A stretch of 8,174 bases of DNA, from NCBI GenBank assembly GCA_016926455.1, contig JAFGOO010000132.1:1-8174 (forward strand). The letters run 5' to 3'. Positions within the stretch are counted from its first letter, which is position 1. Each line of letters starts with the position of its first letter. The DNA comes from Methanosarcinaceae archaeon. GTDB taxonomy: Archaea > Halobacteriota > Methanosarcinia > Methanosarcinales > Methanosarcinaceae. Shown in pieces: positions 1 through 5,903 of the stretch. The notes below the pieces were generated by a model, which was given only the letters and a program-made list of their open reading frames with translations, was not told the DNA's origin and made no database searches. The position numbers and the translations under genes are program-made.

Positions 1-209
1 AATGGTGTTTTTGTGATCTCTACCTGATGCCCATCAATTGGATTCTTGTTTCTGTGAACGATTAGCAGGTTTTGACCGGCGCTTGCACTCTTACCTAATT
101 TGGTAATTAGGTTTCTTACAACCTGTTCAAAATCAGAGTAGATCAAAATTTCTGAGTGTTTACCAGCCTTTTTAATGATTCCGATAGGCTCTAAATATAT
201 GTGAATAAT
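1..209 (-). CDS. Unrecognised protein, 5' part only, probable ATT start
   Basis: An open frame of 69 codons runs off the left edge without a stop. The translation begins (M)IHIYLEPIGIIKKAG and continues with LLIVHRNKNPIDGHQVEIT near the edge, a normal globular-looking composition. I do not recognise the family; the EPIG start faintly recalls TrmO/UPF0066 proteins, but the following residues do not match them. A good ribosome binding site (AAGGAG, 220-215 on the minus strand) sits 5 bases before an ATT at 209-207 and 8 bases before a second ATT at 206-204. An in-frame TAA lies at 224-222, and no ATG, GTG or TTG occurs in frame between it and residue 21 or so (a TTG). The gene therefore either starts at ATT or carries a start-codon mutation or read error. 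It lies downstream of a T-rich terminator and a dyad that may belong to its own promoter. Confidence 0.6.
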   Translation of the reverse strand, partial: MIHIYLEPIGIIKKAGKHSEILIYSDFEQVVRNLITKLGKSASAGQNLLIVHRNKNPIDGHQVEITKTP

Positions 210-214
210 TCGTA

Positions 215-220
215 CTCCTT
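215..220 (-). promoter_or_regulatory. Ribosome binding site before a non-canonical ATT start
   Basis: AAGGAG on the minus strand matches the anti-Shine-Dalgarno core and lies 5 bases before ATT at 209 (8 bases before the second ATT). It is the main reason for placing the start of the left-edge gene here, because no standard start codon is available. Confidence 0.55.
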
Positions 221-260
221 GTTATTTAACTGATATTAGTACTTATGATATCTATACACA

Positions 261-297
261 GACAATCCTATTAATATGGGTTTCGGCAGGATTTGTC
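261..297. repeat. Imperfect dyad upstream of the left-edge gene
   Basis: The arms GACAATCCT (261-269) and AGGATTTGTC (288-297) are complementary over 9 pairs with one bulged T, around an 18-base AT-rich centre that includes TTAATATG. The dyad lies 52 bases before the ATT start of the left-edge gene. It could be an operator surrounding a TATA-like element (about 270-277, minus strand) or a hairpin. A role is inferred only from position. Confidence 0.3.
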
Positions 298-298
298 T

Positions 299-316
299 AA
301 AAAGTAAATAAAAAAA
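299..316 (-). terminator. Oligo-T terminator after the small membrane protein gene
   Basis: On the minus strand, three bases after the TAA stop at 322-320, there is a run of seven T (316-310) and then five T (303-299). Such T-runs without a required hairpin are the usual archaeal intrinsic termination signal. Confidence 0.45.
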
Positions 317-319
317 GTG

Positions 320-643
320 TTATCGATACTGCCTGCGATTGAATGCTTCCATTGCAGCGTCTACCCTGTTTTCGACCTCATTCATTTTTCGATCCACATT
401 TGTCTCGACACTTTGAATATTTATTCTCAATGATCTCTCCCTTGCCTCCAGTTCAGCATCAATCTTGCGAAGCCTTATATCTACCGACAATATCATGGCA
501 GCCAATGCACCAACCATGACCACAGCTGATAGAATGATAAGTGAATTTGCAGGACTATCTCTGAACCTGCCAAGCCATTCATACGTGAGCACAAAGGATG
601 ATAATGTCATCACCAATGAGAAAATTATATCTCGCATCTCCAT
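320..643 (-). CDS. Small membrane protein with two helices and a coiled coil
   Basis: A 107-residue protein of unknown function. Two hydrophobic segments (about residues 6-24 and 34-54) are joined by a short polar loop (EWLGRFRDSPANS). A charged, heptad-like region follows from about 55 to 100, rich in Glu, Arg and Asn with regularly spaced Ile/Leu/Val/Met, and probably forms a coiled coil on one side of the membrane. The ATG at 643 is preceded by AGAGG (655-651) at about 7 bases, so the start looks sound. It is divergent from the presenilin-type protease gene across a 142-base AT-rich spacer and ends at a T-rich terminator. The topology suits a small membrane anchor or assembly factor, or a protease substrate, but nothing in the sequence proves a function. 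Confidence 0.65.
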   Translation of the reverse strand: MEMRDIIFSLVMTLSSFVLTYEWLGRFRDSPANSLIILSAVVMVGALAAMILSVDIRLRKIDAELEARERSLRINIQSVETNVDRKMNEVENRVDAAMEAFNRRQYR

Positions 644-785
644 TATTCTGCCTCTTCTTTTACAATCCCTAATATTTTTACCATCTCATTATTATTTAAT
701 GTTATTTTAACATATACTATTAAGTACTGTGCAGTTTATTTTATGACAAGTATTCTGCCATCAATATTGAACGGAAGTTTAACTA
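644..785. promoter_or_regulatory. AT-rich divergent promoter region
   Basis: This 142-base spacer separates two divergent genes and must hold both start regions unless they are transcribed from outside. It is very AT-rich between about 671 and 745. TATA-like stretches appear near 691-700 (read on the minus strand) and near 711-718 or 735-743 (read on the plus strand). I cannot fix either box with confidence. Confidence 0.35.
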
Positions 786-1682
786 TTGAATTCTGACAAA
801 ACGTCTCTTACGGATTATCTGCCAATGTTTGGCATGGCAGGTGTCATACTGCTGGTGCAGGTCTTTGCACTCATCTTAGCAATGCCCATGGAAATAAACG
901 AGATGCGTGCTTTTGAGGACCCTACCTCCACAGCAAATTCGATATACTACATTGTCATCATCCTTGTCTTCACAGCTATCCTGCTTCTCGCGATAAAAAA
1001 AAACATGAAATGGATAATTCAGGTCGTAATCTTTCTGGCAGTGGCTACGACCCTTTATTATGTACTCTATGCACTCCTCTCAGTTACAGGAGTTGCTCCC
1101 CTCACAAATAACGCAATCTCGTTCCTGCTTGCCGCATGTATGACCATACTACTCCACAAATTTCCTGAATGGTATGTTATCGATATTATAGGACTCATGA
1201 TCGGTGCTGGTGCAAGTGCAATCTTTGGGATATCGCTTGCAATAATACCCACAATCGTACTTCTGATACTACTAGCAACATATGATGCGATTTCTGTGTA
1301 CAAGACAAAACACATGATCGCTTTGGCTGAGGGGGTCATGGACCTGAAACTTCCGATACTGTTCGTTATTCCCAAACACCTTGGCTATTCATTCAGGAAA
1401 GAAACTTTTAATAGAGAAGGCAAGCGAGAGGCTTTTTTTATGGGTCTTGGTGATGCCGTGATGCCAACGATACTTGTGGTCTCTGCAAACGTGTTCATAG
1501 AGCATACCGGTACAATCTCGTATCCGGCACTGGGCGCAATGATTGGAACGGTTGCAGGATTTTTTGTGCTTACCATCCTCGTGATGAAAGGAAAACCACA
1601 GGCAGGATTGCCATTTTTGAACAGCGGTGTGATTATTGGATATGCAGCAGGCTGTCTGTTATCATGTACATCGTTTTTTTGA
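786..1682 (+). CDS. Presenilin/signal peptide peptidase family aspartyl protease
   Basis: A 298-residue intramembrane aspartyl protease of the archaeal presenilin homologue (PSH) type, which cuts transmembrane segments within the lipid bilayer. About nine hydrophobic helices are visible (roughly 13-35, 52-71, 76-94, 108-124, 131-147, 149-168, 218-238, 245-267, 275-295), the family topology. Both catalytic motifs are present: YD at 166-167 in helix 6 and GLGD at 220-223 in helix 7, giving Asp167 and Asp223. At the position of the PAL motif before helix 9 the protein has Pro276-Phe277-Leu278. The start is TTG at 786: an in-frame TAA lies at 780-782, and the next in-frame ATG (825) has no ribosome binding site and would shorten the first helix. 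The GGAAG at 773-777 is only a weak site. The gene is divergent from the small coiled-coil membrane protein and convergent with the AhpD-like gene. Natural substrates of archaeal PSH are unknown. Confidence 0.9.
   Translation: MNSDKTSLTDYLPMFGMAGVILLVQVFALILAMPMEINEMRAFEDPTSTANSIYYIVIILVFTAILLLAIKKNMKWIIQVVIFLAVATTLYYVLYALLSVTGVAPLTNNAISFLLAACMTILLHKFPEWYVIDIIGLMIGAGASAIFGISLAIIPTIVLLILLATYDAISVYKTKHMIALAEGVMDLKLPILFVIPKHLGYSFRKETFNREGKREAFFMGLGDAVMPTILVVSANVFIEHTGTISYPALGAMIGTVAGFFVLTILVMKGKPQAGLPFLNSGVIIGYAAGCLLSCTSFF
1674..1680 (+). terminator. Oligo-T run at the end of the protease gene
   Basis: Seven consecutive T encode the last Phe codons and the first base of the TGA stop. This is a plausible archaeal oligo-T terminator for the plus-strand protease gene, embedded in its own 3' end. 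Confidence 0.35.
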
Positions 1683-1684
1683 CA

Positions 1685-1718
1685 CCTAAAATCTACGAAT
1701 TGGACCTTCACTTTTAGG
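1685..1718. terminator. Inverted repeat between convergent genes
   Basis: CCTAAAA (1685-1691) and TTTTAGG (1712-1718) are perfect 7-base complements around a 20-base loop, in the 31-base gap between two convergent genes and overlapping the TAA stop of the AhpD-like gene. The position suggests a shared end-of-transcript element. The long loop and AU-rich stem make it weak. Confidence 0.3.
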
Positions 1719-2175
1719 CATCTTCTAAGATATTGCACACATCGCAAGATTCATCGCAAGATTCATCGCAAATATCATTGCCAGAATTAAGTTCAGAATC
1801 AAGTGCACGTGTGCCCTCTGCAAGCACAGCTGCATTGGAAAGGGTGCCCCCAATTAAAATTGCATCAAATATCTCCTCTTTTGAGATTCCAAGACGTTTT
1901 GCGACTCGGATGTGCATCTTCAAGCAGTACTTACATCGAATCGCAGCAGACACACCGATAGATATCAACTCAATGGTCTTGGGGTCCATGCGTTTGAACT
2001 CACGCATGATGGAATTGTCGTACAACACTTTTGGAATAAAAAGTTCAGGCGTGTCTTTTAAAAAATTTAAAATATATGGAATCTCTCCATACTGCTTCTC
2101 TATATGGTCCAGAAGCTTGGATACTACCTCATCAGGCTCTTTCTCTAAAGCTTTCCTGATATGTTCAATTTCCAT
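1714..2175 (-). CDS. AhpD-like/carboxymuconolactone decarboxylase family protein with Cys-rich tail
   Basis: A 153-residue protein of the AhpD/CMD alkylhydroperoxidase fold. The AhpD redox pattern is intact: Glu, then 12 residues to the first Cys of CKYC, then His three residues after the second Cys (motif CKYCLKMH). This matches the Glu-CxxC-His relay of mycobacterial AhpD, so a thiol-disulfide role is likely. The family-typical LGISKEEIFDAILIGG stretch follows. Unusually, the C-terminus ends in CDESCDESCDVC before a short acidic tail, encoded by a 12-bp tandem repeat. The ATG at 2175 is chosen over an upstream in-frame TTG (2190) because GAGG (2188-2185) lies 9 bases before the ATG. It follows mmp7 by 50 bases on the same strand and may be the last gene of the operon, though an AT-rich patch near 2200-2212 could also carry its own promoter. 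The substrate is unknown. Confidence 0.85.
   Translation of the reverse strand: MEIEHIRKALEKEPDEVVSKLLDHIEKQYGEIPYILNFLKDTPELFIPKVLYDNSIMREFKRMDPKTIELISIGVSAAIRCKYCLKMHIRVAKRLGISKEEIFDAILIGGTLSNAAVLAEGTRALDSELNSGNDICDESCDESCDVCNILEDA
1741..1770. repeat. 12-bp tandem repeat, 2.5 copies, in coding sequence
   Basis: ATCGCAAGATTC occurs twice back to back (1741-1752, 1753-1764), followed by half a copy (ATCGCA, 1765-1770). It is in frame with the minus-strand AhpD-like gene, each full unit coding Cys-Asp-Glu-Ser. Identical copies suggest recent slippage expansion, and gain or loss of a unit would keep the reading frame. Confidence 0.85.
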
Positions 2176-2225
2176 ATAGTGAATCCTCAATTATGCAAAT
2201 TATATCAAAAAATCAGATTGGAAGA

Positions 2226-3161
2226 TTATATCACAAATCCGACCTCAGATTTATGTTGTATTTTAATTAATATATAATTTTTCATTTTCGAGGGCATTAC
2301 CTTTGCAATTTCAGAAAGCAGCGGCCCTTCATCAAACTCTAGATTCTCAATACGTTCATGGTACTCTCCATAGGGGAGTTTGACACGGAGTCCGTCCAGT
2401 TGAAGGGTGATAGGTGCCGGTGTCATAACATATTCAATCTCTGGAATCTGGTCGGATATTTCCTTCATAACCCTTGCCGGCAAAACCGCAAGTGGATCTT
2501 TTGAAATCTCCCCTCGCCTCTGGTCGATAAGTTCACCCACCTTCTTAGACATCGTGTCTAGTGCACATAATTCCGCCTCCTTGCGCAGGCGGTGCGCAAC
2601 CCTGCCTATATTCCCGATATATAGGTCCGCATGAGGGACATCTTCAGTCTTAAGGTCAGGTCCGCCCGTTACCACAACAGGCACTTCAATACCCTCAAAC
2701 AACTTCGGTTTCTTATTGATGATACAATCACTGAACGTTCCAAAAACAAAAATGGCAACATCGTGTTCATTGATTAGCCGCCTTTCATAATCAGCCGATA
2801 GTGCAACTCTTCTCCCCATCCCCCTGGCAAGTCCTATCATATTTGTATTGGCTCCTCCCCGGCGCAGGTACTCTGCAACATCACATGCTGAATGTGGAAG
2901 GTGATGATATGCTAACGTCGGAGATACGACCGCAATCTCTGTACCTGTCAAGGGTGCCTTAGTGAGTTTGCCCAATAACTTTTTTGCAATATCCTCTATC
3001 AGGTCTACATCCATTTCAGGAATTAGCATGATAAGCGTGACTTCAGTGGCTGCCGGGATTTTCTGTATCAAGTAGCCACCAAGATCTTCCAATAGTTCTA
3101 GTATAAGACCGTGTTTGTGAATACCGCCTTCGTAAATGTAAGGCTCAAGCACTACTGCCAC
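2226..3161 (-). CDS. mmp7: Methanogenesis marker protein 7 (Mmp7)
   Basis: A 311-residue protein recognised as the Mmp7 family from its overall sequence, length and operon position. The most conserved-looking blocks are HHLPHSACDVAEYLRRGG (about 86-103), the following NMIGLARGMGRR (107-118), FGTFSDCI (140-147) and VVVTGGPDL (162-170). Cys93, Cys146 and Cys199 are possible metal ligands. Mmp7 has been reported in the methanogen MCR activation complex with component A2, Mmp3 and Mmp17, a complex that holds nitrogenase-type iron-sulfur clusters. Which residues bind clusters cannot be read here. The start is GTG at 3161, preceded at 7 bases by a near-ideal GGAGGG (3174-3169). The gene overlaps the mmp17 end by 17 bases, which implies translational coupling. 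It is the last marker gene of the run, with about 50 bases before the AhpD-like gene. Confidence 0.88.
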   Translation of the reverse strand: MAVVLEPYIYEGGIHKHGLILELLEDLGGYLIQKIPAATEVTLIMLIPEMDVDLIEDIAKKLLGKLTKAPLTGTEIAVVSPTLAYHHLPHSACDVAEYLRRGGANTNMIGLARGMGRRVALSADYERRLINEHDVAIFVFGTFSDCIINKKPKLFEGIEVPVVVTGGPDLKTEDVPHADLYIGNIGRVAHRLRKEAELCALDTMSKKVGELIDQRRGEISKDPLAVLPARVMKEISDQIPEIEYVMTPAPITLQLDGLRVKLPYGEYHERIENLEFDEGPLLSEIAKVMPSKMKNYILIKIQHKSEVGFVI

Positions 3162-3759
3162 TTATTTTCCCTCCACAGAGTTCTTCCAGCATACGATGTG
3201 TTTCTTCAATCCATTCCTGTTTCATAATGTCTTCGGTAGCCAAAAAAATAAAATGATTGCCTTCAAGTAAATGATGCCTTACCCTGAACCCTTCGGGTGT
3301 GATCCTTATTGCCATGTCTACAAGTCTAGAATTCAGTGTTCGCTGGGGGTCATCCACCACCATCTGTTCGATTGCGACTATCTCATCATGTGGATTTTCA
3401 CATATCACAATCACGGTTTTCCTCTCGGGCTGACTCACATTTCCCGGTCCATACTTTGCCCATAGTTTATCCAGCAACTGCGGAAGGTAGTGCTCATTTA
3501 TGATATCTATTTGAACCCCGCTCTTTCCATATGTACCTATCCTTACATGTGCAAAATCAACAGTTTTTACAGGAGGCTGGCTTCCACGAAGGACCATTGC
3601 CATCTGGAACAGTGTATCTTCAGGTCTAATGACCACTTTGATCCTCCCAATTGCCCTTGAGAGTACAAGATCGGATATGGCATCAGATACGATTTTTTTG
3701 TACTGCTCTGCTTCTGATTTTATCTTGGACTCAACAACAAACGTTTCAAGAGGCTCCAT
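3145..3759 (-). CDS. mmp17: Methanogenesis marker protein 17 (Mmp17)
   Basis: A 204-residue soluble protein assigned to the Mmp17 family by sequence character and its fixed place between mmp15 and mmp7. Visible features are an N-terminal helical charged region (about 1-35), a middle alpha/beta region with RIKVVIRPEDTLFQMAMVLRG (about 39-59) and IGTYGKSGVQIDIIN (about 73-87), then VIVICENPHDEIVAIEQMV and an Arg-rich FRVRHHLLEGNHFIFLAT segment. Cys is scarce (VICE and ELCGG), so it is less likely than Mmp7 to carry a cluster alone. It has been reported as a subunit of the MCR activation complex. ATG at 3759 has GGGGGAG (3774-3768) 8 bases upstream, and only 5 bases separate it from the mmp15 TAG stop. 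Its 3' end holds the mmp7 ribosome binding site. Confidence 0.86.
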   Translation of the reverse strand: MEPLETFVVESKIKSEAEQYKKIVSDAISDLVLSRAIGRIKVVIRPEDTLFQMAMVLRGSQPPVKTVDFAHVRIGTYGKSGVQIDIINEHYLPQLLDKLWAKYGPGNVSQPERKTVIVICENPHDEIVAIEQMVVDDPQRTLNSRLVDMAIRITPEGFRVRHHLLEGNHFIFLATEDIMKQEWIEETHRMLEELCGGKISGSSA

Positions 3760-3764
3760 CGTCT

Positions 3765-5006
3765 CTACTCCCCCACATAACCAGATGCCAGTAGCGCCGC
3801 ACCCACTGCACCGATAAATTGCGAATTCAGAGGTACCAATATATCAATCTTGAGCAGTTCTCCGAGTGCCTTTGGCACACCTTCAATAAGAGACGAACCC
3901 CCCACCAGAATCACAGGTTCCTTGACATCCACTTCCTGCAACTGTTGCTCAAATATCTGCTCAACGACGCTATGGCAGGCCGCAGCTGCAACATCCTCAG
4001 GAGTGGAACCCTTTGCGAGGGAATTGACAAGTGACTGGATACCAAAGACTATACAATAACTGTTCATCTCAACCTTTTTCTGCATACCCTTTATTGCAAG
4101 ATCACCCAACTCCGTGATATCCACACCCAAGCGCTTTGCAGCCATCTCAAGGAAACGGCCCGAGGCACCTGCACAGATACCTCCCATGGTGAACATTCCA
4201 GGAATCCCATCTTCCACCGATATAGCCTTGTTGTCCATACCACCGATGTCAATGACAGTTGCTGAACCTTTTTGCTTGTTGGCAAGATAAACGGCACCTT
4301 TAGAATTGACTGTGATTTCCTCCTGAACAAGCTTTGCCTTGAAATGGTCACCAATCAGGAACCTGCCATAACCAGTGGTTCCAAATGCCTGTATCTCATC
4401 TCTTTTAACTCCAGACTCTTGAAGTGCCTGTTCAAATGCTTTTTCCGCACTGTCAATGACCCTGATAGTAGGTACCCACCCGCATCCAATGATCTTGTCA
4501 TCCCGCATAATAACAGCTTTGGTAGTGGTAGAACCAGAGTCAATGCCTGCAGTCAGTCCGGTCTGGTGCTCCCTTGCAAGTAGGTGTTTGCGCCTGACAA
4601 TGGTTGTGAGAGCTTCCATACGTGTCAACAGTGTTCCTGCAGTAGTACGTTCTGTAAATGAATAACTGATTACAGGTACATCGGAATACTTGTGGATGTA
4701 TCTCCGAACCTCATTCCTGACAATGGCAGCCTCAGCACATCTGAAACAGGAAGCTACAAAAACGCCGTCCACCCTAGCCGTACCCTCTGCCACAGCCTTT
4801 GTACGCGCCATCATGAGTTTCAGGTCAGGGCTTGTAATCTGGAGTCCAAAATCCATTTCAATGGTATCGAGAATCGCCACATCAATCTCGGGATAAACCA
4901 GCCTTGCATTTACCATTTCTGCAGCAGATTCAAGTTCAGCCTGGATGCCCGCATACTCTGATCCACATGAGAGCAATGCAATATTTACACGGTCATCTTG
5001 ACTCAT
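3765..5006 (-). CDS. mmp15: Methanogenesis marker protein 15 (Mmp15), HgdC/BadF-type ATPase
   Basis: A 413-residue protein. The C-terminal two thirds (about 150-413) is a BadF/BadG/BcrA/HgdC-type ASKHA ATPase: phosphate-1 loop GIDSGSTTTK at 154-163, phosphate-2 region DIGGMDNK at 253-260, adenosine motif around LVGGSSL (367-373). It keeps the two cysteines that in HgdC (2-hydroxyacyl-CoA dehydratase activator) bridge one [4Fe-4S] cluster across a homodimer: Cys278 in GICAGASGRFLE and Cys318 in NSYCIVFG, 40 residues apart as against 39 in HgdC. The N-terminal 140 residues form an extra domain with Cys14 and a C87xxC90 pair (SCFRCAEAAIVR). By analogy it could be an ATP-driven low-potential reductase serving MCR activation; the family's role is not established. 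ATG at 5006 has GGAGGAGGG 6 bases upstream and overlaps the mmp5 stop by four bases (ATGA). Confidence 0.92.
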   Translation of the reverse strand: MSQDDRVNIALLSCGSEYAGIQAELESAAEMVNARLVYPEIDVAILDTIEMDFGLQITSPDLKLMMARTKAVAEGTARVDGVFVASCFRCAEAAIVRNEVRRYIHKYSDVPVISYSFTERTTAGTLLTRMEALTTIVRRKHLLAREHQTGLTAGIDSGSTTTKAVIMRDDKIIGCGWVPTIRVIDSAEKAFEQALQESGVKRDEIQAFGTTGYGRFLIGDHFKAKLVQEEITVNSKGAVYLANKQKGSATVIDIGGMDNKAISVEDGIPGMFTMGGICAGASGRFLEMAAKRLGVDITELGDLAIKGMQKKVEMNSYCIVFGIQSLVNSLAKGSTPEDVAAAACHSVVEQIFEQQLQEVDVKEPVILVGGSSLIEGVPKALGELLKIDILVPLNSQFIGAVGAALLASGYVGE

Positions 5007-5458
5007 GCACTACCCTCCTCCATTGGCAAGGACTTCAAGAACTCTGCTATACTGTAGACAAACTCTCTGCCTTCCTCCTCGGACTTTGGATATACCAGTT
5101 CAATGATGGGAATGTTTTTTTTCCTTGCGAGGTACTTTGTCAGTTCATTGGTTCGGGCACACCCCATGCATCCAAAACTAATTTCAGCATCCCCAACTAT
5201 TATGGCTGCTTCTGCTTCATCAATAAGAGGACCCACAAGAGACATCCTGCCCCTAACACCTGCAGGCACTTCAACTGCCGCGTATTTCAGACCCAATTTG
5301 GGGTCTTCCGGTGTAATGTTTAACGGAGGTGAGTCTATCCCGACCGTTGTTATCTTTTCCCGCACCTTTCCCATCATAGCAAGAGGTTTGTGACCAAACC
5401 TTTCAACCAGATCAGATAGAATCAGGCTATTTGTTGGATAAATGAATACTTTTGCCAA
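5003..5458 (-). CDS. mmp5: Methanogenesis marker protein 5 (Mmp5)
   Basis: A 151-residue protein of the Mmp5 family, function unknown. It starts AKVFIYPTNSLILSDLVERF, has a central VPAGVRGRMSLVGPLIDEA segment (64-82), and a single CxxC at 97-100 (FGCMGCARTNEL) followed by a short Rossmann-like strand NIPIIELVYP. The CxxC could bind metal or act as a redox pair, perhaps completed by another protein. The start is TTG at 5458, chosen because GAGGTGA (5469-5463), a full match to the archaeal anti-Shine-Dalgarno, lies immediately upstream and the family-like N-terminus begins there. An in-frame TTG at 5485 would add nine residues without support. The mmp6 TGA stop is part of that ribosome binding site, and the 3' end overlaps the mmp15 start, so coupling is likely on both sides. 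Confidence 0.86.
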   Translation of the reverse strand: MAKVFIYPTNSLILSDLVERFGHKPLAMMGKVREKITTVGIDSPPLNITPEDPKLGLKYAAVEVPAGVRGRMSLVGPLIDEAEAAIIVGDAEISFGCMGCARTNELTKYLARKKNIPIIELVYPKSEEEGREFVYSIAEFLKSLPMEEGSA

Positions 5459-5462
5459 TATC

Positions 5463-5469
5463 TCACCTC
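5463..5469 (-). promoter_or_regulatory. Ribosome binding site of mmp5, containing the mmp6 stop
   Basis: GAGGTGA on the minus strand includes the TGA stop of mmp6 (5465-5463) and decides the TTG start of mmp5 at 5458. Termination on mmp6 and initiation on mmp5 use the same bases, a clear sign of coupled translation. Confidence 0.7.
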
Positions 5470-5903
5470 GCCAATTCAGATTCAATGATTCGTTTTAATT
5501 GTGAAACTTCAAGTTTACCTGGATGCGTCACTTTTTCGAGAGGTACATGTTTTTCGTAGTCATCCAGTGCTTTCCCGATCACTGGCAGCATCTTGACCTC
5601 TTCCCTGAGAAAATGGAATCCCGGTCTTGGTCCTCCACCACGTCCTGCCCGACATCGCCTGTCGTCACCTGGTAGAAACCCTCTCTCCTTTACGAAAATA
5701 TGGTTCACATCCATGGACACCACTTTTTTGACCACCCTATTAACCACATCACTCGGACCGCTTACCATGGTGCCATAACAGGTTTCTTTAATCGTTATCT
5801 CGTTTTCGGATTCATATATTGCCATTGCAGCATCAATAGGCAGTATACTATCAGAAGCTATAACGACGATCTTTGTAATAATATTCGGTGCATTATCTGA
5901 CAT
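5463..5903 (-). CDS. mmp6: Methanogenesis marker protein 6 (Mmp6)
   Basis: A 146-residue soluble protein of the Mmp6 family, function unknown. It has an N-terminal alpha/beta stretch (TKIVVIASDSILPID), a KETCYG motif at 39-44, and a strongly conserved-looking region at 70-96: FVKERGFLPGDDRRCR followed by AGRGGGPRPGF. That segment, dense in Arg and Gly with one Cys (Cys84), looks like a binding loop for an anionic ligand or a partner protein. The C-terminus is helical (LEVSQLKRIIESEL). The start is the ATG at 5903, which shares its A with the mmp3 TGA stop (TGATG), with AGAGGAGAGG (5920-5911) 7 bases upstream. A TTG directly before it (5906) is less likely. It sits in the operon between mmp3 and mmp5. 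Confidence 0.86.
   Translation of the reverse strand: MSDNAPNIITKIVVIASDSILPIDAAMAIYESENEITIKETCYGTMVSGPSDVVNRVVKKVVSMDVNHIFVKERGFLPGDDRRCRAGRGGGPRPGFHFLREEVKMLPVIGKALDDYEKHVPLEKVTHPGKLEVSQLKRIIESELAR

Noticed and set aside
465..710. Plus-strand 81-codon frame over the small membrane protein gene
   Set aside because: It is antisense to a frame with a good ribosome binding site and a coherent helix/coiled-coil design, and it runs into AT-rich spacer.
1733..2179. Plus-strand open frame of 148 codons opposite the AhpD-like gene
   Set aside because: The minus strand has an intact AhpD motif; the plus frame is a Ser/Ile-rich mirror of it and overlaps the convergent gene end.
4904..5323. Plus-strand open frame across the mmp15/mmp5 junction, rich in Cys and His
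   Set aside because: The Cys/His content arises from antisense reading of conserved Mmp codons; both opposite genes are well supported.
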